Positions 20,206 through 29,577 of a stretch of DNA of 64,000 nt are shown here, piece after piece. The notes beneath the pieces are model-generated. The model had not been told where the DNA came from and ran no database searches. It worked only from the letters and a program-made list of their open reading frames with translations. The position numbers and the translations under genes are program-made. The stretch covers positions 434,001 through 498,000 of the forward strand of contig JAGIAD010000029.1 of NCBI GenBank assembly GCA_017745075.1, written 5' to 3'. Each line of letters opens with the position of its first letter. The first letter of the stretch is position 1. This stretch comes from Sphingobacteriaceae bacterium. Its GTDB lineage: Bacteria; Bacteroidota; Bacteroidia; Sphingobacteriales; Sphingobacteriaceae.

Positions 20206-21108
20206 CTATGGCACAATCACTTTTAACGACAGCGGGTTCACCATCGCTTCTATCTCGGTTCCCATCTGCAAAGGTTCGCCATCTACGTGTACCGCACCTG
20301 CCACTTCTCTTATAATTTTAATATTTTTTCCTTTGATGATTTCAATCATATCGGAGTTTTCTGCCTTAGCCCTCAACATAACATAACCCAAAACAGGCAA
20401 TTTTATTATCGGGAAAGGTTTAATGATGCAAACATCCAGCAACCCGTCCTTTACCGAAGCATTTGGTGCGATATAAACATCGTTTCCATACTGCGAAGAA
20501 TTGGCAATACTGATGGCGAAGGCTGTGCGGGTATAGGCTATCCCATCTATATTTAACTGATAGGTTTGCGGTTTATAATTGAAAACCTCTTTAAAACCCA
20601 ATTTTATATAGCCAGATAATCCGCGCTTTTTATCTTTCGAAAAAACAGAACTCAGGTGGGCATCAAATCCCATACCTGCCAGGTTAAAAAAACACTTCTG
20701 GTTAAACTGGGCGGTATCTACACAATCGGTTTTTAAATTATTGATCAGACCTAAAGCATATTTTAAATTTTTAGGGATTTTAAGAAACCTGGCCAGTCCG
20801 TTGCCCGACCCTAAGGGTAAAATGCCCAGTATTTTATCGTGTTTAAGTACTTTGGTAGCTACTTCGTTAATCGTTCCATCACCTCCGGCAGCCACAATTA
20901 TATCAAAATTTTTGCCGGCTGCTTCGTCGGCCAGCTCACCAGCATGCCCCACATATTCGCTGAATACAAAGTTTGCATTAAACTTTTCCTTGTCGAGGTA
21001 CCGATCTATAAAATCGGGGATACGCAGCTTTCCTCTCCCACCCGAAATGGGATTGATAATAAAGAGGATATTGGTCTTTGTGTACAAAGTGTAAGATTGA
21101 GTGCACAA
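20206..21108 (-). CDS. Diacylglycerol kinase/YegS-type lipid kinase
   Basis: IINPISGGRGK, VAAGGDGTINEVA, LPLGSGNGLARFL. Confidence 0.94.
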   Translation of the reverse strand: MCTQSYTLYTKTNILFIINPISGGRGKLRIPDFIDRYLDKEKFNANFVFSEYVGHAGELADEAAGKNFDIIVAAGGDGTINEVATKVLKHDKILGILPLGSGNGLARFLKIPKNLKYALGLINNLKTDCVDTAQFNQKCFFNLAGMGFDAHLSSVFSKDKKRGLSGYIKLGFKEVFNYKPQTYQLNIDGIAYTRTAFAISIANSSQYGNDVYIAPNASVKDGLLDVCIIKPFPIIKLPVLGYVMLRAKAENSDMIEIIKGKNIKIIREVAGAVHVDGEPLQMGTEIEAMVNPLSLKVIVP

Positions 21109-21120
21109 AATAATCTATAA

Positions 21121-21151
21121 TTTTTGAAATAAAGAAAATATGCTAATTTTG
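21121..21151 (+). promoter_or_regulatory. Bacteroidetes-type promoter for metK
   Basis: TTTTTG (-33) - 17 nt - TAATTTTG (-7, TAnnTTTG). Confidence 0.7.
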
Positions 21152-21161
21152 CGGCAGTAAA

Positions 21162-21232
21162 AAGTGGATTGATTTGCTATCCCGATACCCCGGGACCGGA
21201 TTGCAACCACTTAAAAAAATTGCTAATGCCTC
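21162..21232 (+). ncRNA. SAM-II-like riboswitch (long-loop variant) upstream of metK
   Basis: P1 stem AAGTGG (21162-21167)/CCACTT (21207-21212); conserved-type TTGATTTG loop start, ATTGCA before the P1 3' strand, A-rich linker, TTGCTAA pseudoknot segment; sits between promoter and metK. Confidence 0.75.
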
Positions 21233-21310
21233 CTTTCAATCATTTAACCACCTGTTTCCAAGGGGTTTGGCAATTACAAACTTGTTTATTTATCATTAAT
21301 TATTTAATAA

Positions 21311-22561
21311 ATGTCATATTTATTTACATCAGAATCTGTTTCTGAAGGTCACCCAGATAAAATTGCCGATCAAATTTCGGATGCCTTAATTGATAACTTT
21401 TTAGCTTTCGATCCGGAATCAAAAGTAGCTTGCGAAACTTTGGTTACTACTGGTCAGGTTATTTTGGCAGGTGAGGTAAAATCTAAAACATATTTAGATG
21501 TACAACAGATTGCTCGCGATGTAATCAAGAAAATTGGTTATACCAAAAGCGAATACATGTTCGAGGCCAACTCTTGCGGTATTTTATCTGCCATACATGA
21601 GCAGTCGCAAGACATTAACCAGGGGGTAGATAGAAGCAGCAAAGAAGAACAGGGTGCGGGCGACCAGGGAATGATGTTTGGTTATGCAACCAACGAAACT
21701 GAAGATTACATGCCTTTGGCATTAAACCTTTCTCATAAATTATTACAGGAACTTGCAGCTTTACGCCGCGAAAATAAAGAAATTACTTATTTACGTCCGG
21801 ATGCAAAAAGTCAGGTTACTTTAGAATATGATGATAACAACAAACCTATTCGCATCGATGCGATTGTAATTTCTACACAGCATGATGATTTTGATGAAGA
21901 GGCTGCAATGTTGTCGAAAATCAAAACTGATCTGGTTAATATCCTCATTCCAAGAATCATTAAAAACAACCCGGCTTACGCACACTTATTTAACGACAAA
22001 ATTGAATACCACATTAATCCGACCGGTAAATTTGTAATTGGCGGTCCGCATGGCGATACAGGATTAACAGGTAGAAAAATCATTGTTGATACTTATGGTG
22101 GTAAAGGTGCTCATGGAGGCGGGGCTTTTTCAGGCAAAGATCCAAGTAAAGTAGATAGAAGTGCGGCTTATGCTACGCGTCACATTGCTAAAAATTTAGT
22201 GGCAGCCGGAATTGCTGATGAAATTTTGGTTCAGGTATCTTATGCTATCGGTGTTGCAAAACCAATGGGTATTTATATCAATACTTACGGAACAGGTAAA
22301 GTAGGTAAAACCGATGGCGAGATCGCTAAAATTGTAGAATCAATTTTCGATATGCGTCCTTATTTTATTGAGCAACGTTTAAAGTTAAGAAACCCGATTT
22401 ACAGCGAAACTGCAGCCTACGGGCACATGGGCCGTACGCCAGAGACCGTTACTAAAACTTTCAAAACACCAAACGGTGAGGAAAAAACAGTTACTGTTGA
22501 CCTGTTTACCTGGGAGAAATTAGATTACGTAGATCAGGTTAAAGCTGCCTTCGGCATTTAA
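21311..22561 (+). CDS. metK: S-adenosylmethionine synthetase
   Basis: [49 protein letters not shown]. Confidence 0.98.
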   Translation: MSYLFTSESVSEGHPDKIADQISDALIDNFLAFDPESKVACETLVTTGQVILAGEVKSKTYLDVQQIARDVIKKIGYTKSEYMFEANSCGILSAIHEQSQDINQGVDRSSKEEQGAGDQGMMFGYATNETEDYMPLALNLSHKLLQELAALRRENKEITYLRPDAKSQVTLEYDDNNKPIRIDAIVISTQHDDFDEEAAMLSKIKTDLVNILIPRIIKNNPAYAHLFNDKIEYHINPTGKFVIGGPHGDTGLTGRKIIVDTYGGKGAHGGGAFSGKDPSKVDRSAAYATRHIAKNLVAAGIADEILVQVSYAIGVAKPMGIYINTYGTGKVGKTDGEIAKIVESIFDMRPYFIEQRLKLRNPIYSETAAYGHMGRTPETVTKTFKTPNGEEKTVTVDLFTWEKLDYVDQVKAAFGI

Positions 22562-22670
22562 TTCCTTAAATAAATTCATAGAAAAGGCGTTTTGCAGCAG
22601 TGCAGGACGTCTTTTTTGTTATCGTGCAGTTGGTAACACCTTACACCACCCAAAAAAATCATTAATAAGT

Positions 22671-23868
22671 TTTTGAAAAGCAAGGCCCTGTATTCATCGG
22701 TTCCGAAAGCCCCGCCATCTGCTTTATCCCGATGTAAAATCGGGATGCTGCTCCTGTCAGGTTTAGTTAACCTGGGCAGGTGGTTCTTAGGCTGGAGAAA
22801 TCCCCCTTAAAAAATAAATACTCTGCAACTTTGCTGTTTCCGATAATAGAAGTACAAACCTAATGGATCTAAACCTGATTGGCGCGAAAATCCTTTTTTG
22901 CCGCACTGGGCGCAGTCGAAGTGAAGGGCAAAAAAGATTGTAGCAAAAAGCAGGACGAAACATTAAAAAGAGTTGCTGCAATTGCTTTCCGAAAAACGAT
23001 ATAAAATATTTCCCCAGCGCTAAACTCAAATCAATAAGGGCTGACTTCGTAAGTTATCAAAACATTTTTTTGGAAAGCAAGGTCCTGTGCTCCGTCTGCT
23101 CCGAAAGTCCTGCGATCCGCTTTATCCCGATGTAAAATCGGGATGCCCGCTCCTGTCAGGTTAAGTTAAACTGGGCAGGTGGTTCTTAGGCTGAAGAAAT
23201 CTCCTTAAAAATAAATACTCTGCAACTTTGCTGTTTCCGATAATAGAAGTACAAACCTAATGGATCTAAACCTGATTGGCGCAAAAATCCTTTTTTGCCA
23301 CACTGAACGCAGTCGAAGTGAAGGGCAAAAAAGATTGTAGCAAAAAGCAGGACGAAACATTAAAAAGAGCCCCTGCGATTGCTTTCCGAAAAACGATATA
23401 AAATATTTCCCCTGCGCTAAACTCAAATCAATAAGGGCTGACTTCGTAAGTTATCAAAACATTTTTTTGGAAAGCAAGGTCCTGTGCTCCGTCGGCTCCG
23501 AAAGTCCTGCCATCCGCTTTATCCCGATGTAAAATCGGGATGCCCGCTCCTGTCAGGTTTAGTTAACCTGGGCAGGTGGTTCTTAGGCTGAAGAAATCTC
23601 CTTAAAAATAAATACTCTGCAACTTTGCTTTTTCCGATAATAGAAGTACAAACCTAATGGATCTAAACCTGATTGACGCGAAAATCCTTTTTTGCCACAC
23701 TGAGCGCAGTCGAAGTGAATGGCAAAAAAGATTGTAGCAAAAAGCAGGACGAAACATTAAAAAGAGCCCCTGCAATTGCTTTCCAAAAAACAATACAAAA
23801 TATTTTCCCTACGCAAAACTTACGAAGCTTGCCTGGGCCAATGGCAAAAGCTGATTTCGTAAGTTATC
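22671..23868. repeat. Three tandem copies of a ~397-bp noncoding repeat
   Basis: Anchor CTCTGCAACTTTGCT begins at 22821, 23218 and 23615 (period exactly 397); each unit includes ATCCCGATGTAAAATCGGGAT hairpin and CTGTCAGGTT(T)AGTTAA(C/A)CTGGGCAGGTGG. Confidence 0.93.
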
Positions 23869-23873
23869 CTACC

Positions 23874-25985
23874 TTAAGCCAAATGGTATTTCAGCTCCTG
23901 GTGGCTGCCCTGCTCTACAACCAAGCCTTTATCCAATACAATAATTTTATCGGCATTGTTAAGTGTGCTCGACCGGTGAGTAATTACAATTACGGTTTTA
24001 TGTTCTTCTTTTAAAAGCGCGATCATCCGCTGTACGTGCTGTTCCGAAACCGAATCCAGTGATGAAGTGGCCTCATCTAAAATCAGGATTTCAGGATCGC
24101 GGTATAAAGCCCTTGCAATGGCAATGCGCTGCCTTTGTCCGCCTGACAGAGATGTTCCGTTTTCGCCCAAGTAAGTCTGAAAGCCTTTGGGCAGAGCCTC
24201 AATAAAGCCGATTAAACCCAGTTTAGTGGCAATATCAATGATCCTTTGCATATCGGGTTCTTCTTCACCAATGGCGATATTCTCAATTACATTGCCTGCA
24301 AACAAATCAATCTGTTGGGGCACTACCGATACCATTTTACGTAGTGACGAGTTGGTAATGTATTTTAGATCGTATTTACCAATACATACATTACCGGCCT
24401 GTATAGGATAAATATTTTGCAGGATCGACATTAAAGTCGATTTTCCTGATCCGCTTTCTCCCACAATGGCCGTAAATTTACCCTGGGGTATGGTTAAGTT
24501 CAGGTTTTCGAAAACAGGCAATCTCGCACCATAACGGAAAGAAACATTTTCGAAATGGATATCGCCAATTTTATCGATAGTCAGCTCAATCTGGTTTTCA
24601 CTCCTTTCGCGCTCGAGGTCCATAATTTCGAATAAACGGTCGGCGGCTATTACTGCATCCTGTACGGTTTTGTTCATGCCGATTAAGGAAGAAACCGGTC
24701 CGGTAAAATAACCGATCAGGGTATAAAACGACAATAACTCGCCGGGAGTAATCGAATTGCTCAATACATAACCTGCTCCAACCCATAACAAAACAATGGT
24801 AATTATCCGCGAAATAAATTCGGTAGATGTACCTGATACCACTGCATTTACATTCGATTTAAAACCGGTTTGAAGCAATTTGATGAAACGGGTTTCGGTT
24901 TTTTCATTGGCGTGATCTTCCAGGCCGAAACGTTTAATGGTTCCTACAGCATTTAAACTTTCTACCAATTGCGATTCGAGCTCAGCAGCATCCTCCATCA
25001 GCCTTCGTTGTGTACGTTTGTTGAACCGGTCGGTGATCATATAAATCGCAAAATACAATGGAATAACGGTAAGCGTAATGAGTGCCAGTTTCCAGTAATA
25101 GGTAAACATCATGATAAACGAGAAGAAAACGATAAAAATGTTTACCACAAAATTTACGCATACATCGTTTAAAAAAGTCCTGATTTTTACCGCATCGTTT
25201 ATCCTCGAAATAATTTCACCTACCCGCATGGTATCAAAAAACTGTTGAGGCAAACGGAGCAGGTGTTTGTAATAGCCTAAAATAAGCTGCGAATCAATCA
25301 ACTGACCGGTTTTTAAGGTAAAAACTGTTTTGGCAGAGCCGATAAACATTTGCACCAGCAAAATTACCATCATGGCAATACTCATCAGGTTAAGCAGGTT
25401 ATGATTGCCATCAACCAGCACAAAATCGACCAGTTTCTGCACAAAAATAGAGGTAGATAAACCCAATACAGTATAAACAATAGCACCAAATAAAACTTGT
25501 GTCAGAACGCCTTTGTGCGGTTTAATCAAACTCCAGAATCTACCTTGAATTGATTTTTTTTCATTGCCGATCTGAAAGTCTTCAGATGGCAACAACAAGA
25601 CTAAAGCACCAGTCCATTCCTTTTTAAATTCATCGTGTGTTTTACGGTGCACTTTCCCATCTATAGGGTCCATCACCTCTATAAACCTACTGCTTACTTT
25701 GTAAATCACTACATAATGCTGAAGGATATCATTCACAATGATATGTGCTATAGCAGGCGTAGGTATTTTAAATAAACTATCAAAAGGTGCTTTTACACCT
25801 TTTGCCTCAAATCCTAATTTTTGAGCGGCTTCTACAAGGCCTAAAACGGTTGTACCTTTTTTATCCGTTCCGGCAAGCTGCCTGATCCGGGCAACGGCCA
25901 GATCTAATTTATAATGGGCAGCAATAGATGCCAGACAAGCCGCTCCACAATCCGTTATATCGCGTTGTTTAACCTTTGTACTCAT
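23874..25985 (-). CDS. Peptidase C39 domain-containing ABC transporter (PCAT-type peptide exporter)
   Basis: N-terminal C39 peptidase (DITDCGAACLASIA, LQHYVVIY, VMDPIDG), ABC membrane domain, GESGSGKST, LSGGQRQRIAIARAL, LILDEATSSLD. Confidence 0.95.
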   Translation of the reverse strand: MSTKVKQRDITDCGAACLASIAAHYKLDLAVARIRQLAGTDKKGTTVLGLVEAAQKLGFEAKGVKAPFDSLFKIPTPAIAHIIVNDILQHYVVIYKVSSRFIEVMDPIDGKVHRKTHDEFKKEWTGALVLLLPSEDFQIGNEKKSIQGRFWSLIKPHKGVLTQVLFGAIVYTVLGLSTSIFVQKLVDFVLVDGNHNLLNLMSIAMMVILLVQMFIGSAKTVFTLKTGQLIDSQLILGYYKHLLRLPQQFFDTMRVGEIISRINDAVKIRTFLNDVCVNFVVNIFIVFFSFIMMFTYYWKLALITLTVIPLYFAIYMITDRFNKRTQRRLMEDAAELESQLVESLNAVGTIKRFGLEDHANEKTETRFIKLLQTGFKSNVNAVVSGTSTEFISRIITIVLLWVGAGYVLSNSITPGELLSFYTLIGYFTGPVSSLIGMNKTVQDAVIAADRLFEIMDLERERSENQIELTIDKIGDIHFENVSFRYGARLPVFENLNLTIPQGKFTAIVGESGSGKSTLMSILQNIYPIQAGNVCIGKYDLKYITNSSLRKMVSVVPQQIDLFAGNVIENIAIGEEEPDMQRIIDIATKLGLIGFIEALPKGFQTYLGENGTSLSGGQRQRIAIARALYRDPEILILDEATSSLDSVSEQHVQRMIALLKEEHKTVIVITHRSSTLNNADKIIVLDKGLVVEQGSHQELKYHLA

Positions 25986-25991
25986 TACCTT

Positions 25992-27149
25992 TTATGTTTT
26001 TTGGATTAAGTTCGGATTAACCCAATCGTCTACCTTATCGTAAAGCAACTGATATAAACTCCGGTTGGTAACCTTAAAACGGGCTGTAAAATTCATTCCT
26101 TTTTTCAGGTAGCCTTTATAGCCGTTTTTTAGCATCAGAAAATTTTTATCCATTAAGCACTTTACCTTAAAGGCGGGTTGGTTATTATTTAGTATAACTA
26201 TATCGTCTGAAATATCGATTACCTTACCCACCGCCAAACCCCATTGGTTATAGTTGTAGGCATTGATCTGAAAATGCACTTCCTGCCCTTTTCTGATCAG
26301 GCCAATATCAGCCGGATTGATATAACAGTAAGCAGCTAAACCTGCATCGGGCGAAACTTCGCCTACTTTTTGATTGGCAAATACGTAGGCTCCATGCTGT
26401 AAACCCACAAGATTTTGCACCGAGCCATCAACCGGCGCGCGTAACACATACTGTTTTTTCTGTTCGTTCAGTTCTGCCTGTTGTCCTGTAAGCTGGCGAA
26501 GCTCGTTACGGAACCCGCTGGCTTCTGTTTGCCATTGTGTTTTATATTTGGTACGCACCATTAAATAAGCCGATTCGGCCTGTTCCAGTTCGTATTTGTA
26601 TTTTTCATATTCAGATTGGGTAAGCACCTTATTTTGATAAAGTTTATTGTAGCGCGCAAATGTGCTGGCTGCCTGCCTTTTTGTGATTCCGGCATTTTTT
26701 AATTCCTGCACATATTGTTGCCACGAAGCGGCGTACTGACCGGTTTGTAAGCTGGAACCGCCATCAAACGACAATAGCGCATTAATATCATGTAAAAATT
26801 GGGTAATCTGATTTTTACGGGTTTCAACCAGGGCATCCTGCTGTTTGGGCAGACCTGCATCAATGGCCAACAGGGTATCACCCTGCTTAAGTCTTTTATT
26901 ATCCGAAAGCCTGTATTCGATCAGACGGCCATTAACCGGCACAACAAGCTCTGTTTTTTCGATAGTAGATTGCAAAATGCCAGTGCCATTTATGCTGATT
27001 GGAATTTTAATAAAGGGAAGCGCAATTAAAACCATTAAAATTGCCGCTACGGTAACCATGTAAATTAACTGGTTTGATCTGCTGATTCGAGAGCGGTAAA
27101 CAAGAGCGCTATTCGAGATTCTTTCAGTAGAGTAATTGGTTAGCGCCAT
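25992..27149 (-). CDS. HlyD family secretion periplasmic adaptor
   Basis: Single N-terminal TM, coiled-coil, lipoyl-like RAPVDGSVQNL; adjacent to PCAT gene; start at MALTNYS (27149). Confidence 0.92.
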   Translation of the reverse strand: MALTNYSTERISNSALVYRSRISRSNQLIYMVTVAAILMVLIALPFIKIPISINGTGILQSTIEKTELVVPVNGRLIEYRLSDNKRLKQGDTLLAIDAGLPKQQDALVETRKNQITQFLHDINALLSFDGGSSLQTGQYAASWQQYVQELKNAGITKRQAASTFARYNKLYQNKVLTQSEYEKYKYELEQAESAYLMVRTKYKTQWQTEASGFRNELRQLTGQQAELNEQKKQYVLRAPVDGSVQNLVGLQHGAYVFANQKVGEVSPDAGLAAYCYINPADIGLIRKGQEVHFQINAYNYNQWGLAVGKVIDISDDIVILNNNQPAFKVKCLMDKNFLMLKNGYKGYLKKGMNFTARFKVTNRSLYQLLYDKVDDWVNPNLIQKT

Positions 27150-27168
27150 AGGAGATAGATACAAAAAG

Positions 27169-27201
27169 CATCTACTGCCCTGAAAAACAAGACAGTAGAT
27201 G
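27169..27201 (-). terminator. Intergenic stem-loop (attenuator/terminator-like) between peptide gene and HlyD gene
   Basis: Minus strand CATCTACTG-tcttgtttttcaggg-CAGTAGATG followed by CTTTTTG. Confidence 0.6.
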
Positions 27202-27213
27202 TGGTAAATTTAC

Positions 27214-27420
27214 TTATAGACTCCAAACAAATTTCAAAACATTGGTTACTGTTTTGCTTAAAAATGCTGAAGTATCTGCACCAACTGCATTTAAAGTTCC
27301 TGCGATAGAAGTTAAAAGTTCGTTTAATGTATTGTTGATAATACCACCGCCTTCAACTTGAGACATTTCAGTTGTGTTCATTTCTTTAACACCAAGATTT
27401 TTTAATTCTAAACTTTTCAT
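27214..27420 (-). CDS. Double-glycine leader peptide, putative bacteriocin/secreted signal precursor
   Basis: 68 aa: MKSLELKNLGVKEMNTTEMSQVEGG|GIINNTLNELLTSIAGTLNAVGADTSAFLSKTVTNVLKFVWSL; GG-type leader, adjacent C39 exporter. Confidence 0.82.
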   Translation of the reverse strand: MKSLELKNLGVKEMNTTEMSQVEGGGIINNTLNELLTSIAGTLNAVGADTSAFLSKTVTNVLKFVWSL

Positions 27421-27525
27421 ACTAGATTTTTTTGAGTTTTAAGATCCCTACTCTTTTGAAGGCTTTTCGGGACTGCGCCTGATGCTTGGCCAAACACTTC
27501 GACGAATGTAATCATATTAGCTATA

Positions 27526-27554
27526 CAGATGTAGTATTAAACATCTAACACCAA
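27526..27554 (-). promoter_or_regulatory. Weak candidate promoter for the GG-leader peptide gene
   Basis: Minus strand TTG - 18 nt - TACATCTG (one mismatch to TAnnTTTG). Confidence 0.3.
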
Positions 27555-27727
27555 CATAACAATTCCGTAATAAACTTAAAAAACCCCTCTAAAGCATCCA
27601 AAAACAAGGTATTTAGCGAGAGCATAGTGTATAATTTACGCTATTCAATTTATTCATTAGCATTAAACCGCCCGGTATTCTTTTTATTCGCTCATTTACC
27701 ATTCTCAATACTTAAAAATGAGTAGTA

Positions 27728-28267
27728 TTAAAGCTGGTTGTTTTTCATAAATGTTAATTCTTGTTCAGCAAAATGATCATCATCTATGCTGTAAGATTTA
27801 ATCCCCGCTATTTTCATTTCATCAATTACATCTACGAAATTCTGAAACCTGGCCGTTTTACCGGGCTTGATAATTACGATCAGGTATTTTCCGGGTTTAT
27901 GCTGGTGGGTTTCGGCAACCATTTTCTCGTTTGCAATGATCTCTTTCTGAATGTTTGCTACCGGGGTAACCTTCATGTTTGCCTTTTCTATTGTTCCCAT
28001 GTAATAAACTGCCTTGTCGTTTTTACCAAGCAGGATGGTCATGGTGCGCGATTCAGGGAAAGGGCCAAAATCAATACCATCATCCTTAACAGGCTTGGCA
28101 ATATCAGCGGCATTTAGTTTCCCCAAAGAGGTGGTGAGCATAAAAAACGCAGTTAATAAAAACATCAAATCTACCATTGCGGTCAGATCTACCCTTGGGT
28201 TTGTTTTTTTGGTTCTTCCTTTTGCAGGCTTGCTGCTTTGAGATTCGTTTAGAGTTGCCATAATCAT
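27728..28267 (-). CDS. ExbD/TolR family biopolymer transport protein
   Basis: Single N-terminal TM, RVDLTAMVDLMFLLTAFFMLTTSL. Confidence 0.9.
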   Translation of the reverse strand: MIMATLNESQSSKPAKGRTKKTNPRVDLTAMVDLMFLLTAFFMLTTSLGKLNAADIAKPVKDDGIDFGPFPESRTMTILLGKNDKAVYYMGTIEKANMKVTPVANIQKEIIANEKMVAETHQHKPGKYLIVIIKPGKTARFQNFVDVIDEMKIAGIKSYSIDDDHFAEQELTFMKNNQL

Positions 28268-28343
28268 TTAGTTTTTTAATGATGATGGCAAACCGTCTGA
28301 AATTGCATAAAAAAAGCGGCTAAAAATTTAACCGCCTAAGAAA

Positions 28344-28451
28344 GATCGTCATTGCAAGGAGGAACGACGAAGCAATCTTACATCTGTAGTTTTATGACTA
28401 CTGCATTAAGATTGCTTCGTCGGCTGAAAAAGCCTTCTCGCAATGACGATC
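28344..28451. repeat. Dispersed-type long imperfect palindrome
   Basis: GATCGTCATTGCaaggaggaacGACGAAGCAATCTTA ... TAAGATTGCTTCGTCggctgaaaaagccttctcGCAATGACGATC. Confidence 0.85.
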
Positions 28452-28463
28452 ATATTAATATAG

Positions 28464-28994
28464 TTACTTCACCGCTTCAATTACTCCGCAACCCACCCTT
28501 GGCCCTGAGTTTCCGGTAGGTTGTGTGGTATAATCATCTGTACCGCCGTGTACAATAATTCCCCTGCCGATAATATTTTTAACATCGCCATCCTTAACGC
28601 TCCATCTATCAGTAGTAACCGAAAGCGTAGCATGGCCTTTGCTATCCAGCTTTATATTACCAATATCGCCACTGTGGTAAGCGGCAGAACCCCACTTGCC
28701 ATGCGCTTCCTTGGTTGGGTTCCAATGGCCGTGGGTATTTTCGCCCATATTGCCGCAATCGCCATGTTCGTGAAAATGAACAGCCACATTGCTGTCTGCC
28801 CTTGCGGCAAAATTCATCTCAATATCCATCCTGATTTTTCCATCGCTCAGTTCGTAAAATTTAGCTGTTCCGATAGTTTTAGTATTATCGGCGGTTTCAG
28901 TCAAAGTTGCCCGGGCAATTTCTTTATTGGTTTTGGTACAGGCGCTTAAAAATGCTATCGTTGCAATAGCCAGGCCTAAAAAAATATTTTTCAT
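28464..28994 (-). CDS. Cu/Zn superoxide dismutase family lipoprotein
   Basis: Lipobox LSAC; VHFHEHGDCG, GRGIIVHGGTDDY, GPRVGCGVIE. Confidence 0.93.
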   Translation of the reverse strand: MKNIFLGLAIATIAFLSACTKTNKEIARATLTETADNTKTIGTAKFYELSDGKIRMDIEMNFAARADSNVAVHFHEHGDCGNMGENTHGHWNPTKEAHGKWGSAAYHSGDIGNIKLDSKGHATLSVTTDRWSVKDGDVKNIIGRGIIVHGGTDDYTTQPTGNSGPRVGCGVIEAVK

Positions 28995-29114
28995 ATCGAT
29001 AAAATTTAGTTTTTATATAAAACAGATTGACAATCATTTAGTTTGCTTAAAACCACCTGCTGGCAAAACCATTTCAGACACCACTTGTTTAATCTGTATA
29101 AAATCGTAAAAACT

Positions 29115-29462
29115 ATGGAACAGCCAACTGCAATGAACACTTTGAGTCAAATTTTGGAGAAATTGAGGCTGAAAGGAAAAGATAACGAACTAAAAATATC
29201 CGACCACGGCAAAATGCAGAGTAAATCGCTTGGAAAAATTTATAAACCGGAAGATTTAACCATTGTTAAAACCTATCGCTTTGAGGGAGATTCAGATCCT
29301 GCAGATAATTCTGTATTATATCTTCTGGAAGACCAGGATAAAAATATTGGATACATATTGGATGCCTATGGCACCTATTCTGATAACGACGGCCCATCGT
29401 TTGATGATTTCTTGAAAAAAATCCCTACCGAACACCGTGACGAACAGGAATTATTTAGTTAA
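29115..29462 (+). CDS. Conserved hypothetical (family often labelled 'phosphoribosylpyrophosphate synthetase' in Bacteroidetes annotation)
   Basis: NTLSQILEKLRLKG...YRFEGDSDPADNSVLY; too short to be a real PRPP synthetase. Confidence 0.65.
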   Translation: MEQPTAMNTLSQILEKLRLKGKDNELKISDHGKMQSKSLGKIYKPEDLTIVKTYRFEGDSDPADNSVLYLLEDQDKNIGYILDAYGTYSDNDGPSFDDFLKKIPTEHRDEQELFS

Positions 29463-29577
29463 ATGAAGAATTAAAAATTTTAAATGGAGAATTGGTGTAA
29501 TCTGATTCTCCATTTTTTATTTAAAAAAATTTACCCGGCCACAATTTCTTAATTTTGCATTCCTTTAGCATATCCCG

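Noticed and set aside
22787-23793. Three similar minus-strand ORFs (80, 73, 63 aa) across the tandem repeats
   Set aside because: They arise from the same reading frame in the 397-bp units; starts and ends differ between copies, composition is not protein-like, and hairpins interrupt them. More likely noncoding repeat; Ribo-seq would settle it.
22671-23868. CRISPR array
   Set aside because: Repeat unit is ~397 bp with no short repeat/spacer alternation; no cas genes in the window.
28521-28949. 142-aa plus-strand ORF
   Set aside because: Antisense to a clear Cu/Zn SOD gene.
29115-29462. Naming the 29.1-kb gene as PRPP synthetase
   Set aside because: The protein is ~115 aa and lacks PRPP synthetase catalytic motifs; the label used for this family appears to be a misnomer.
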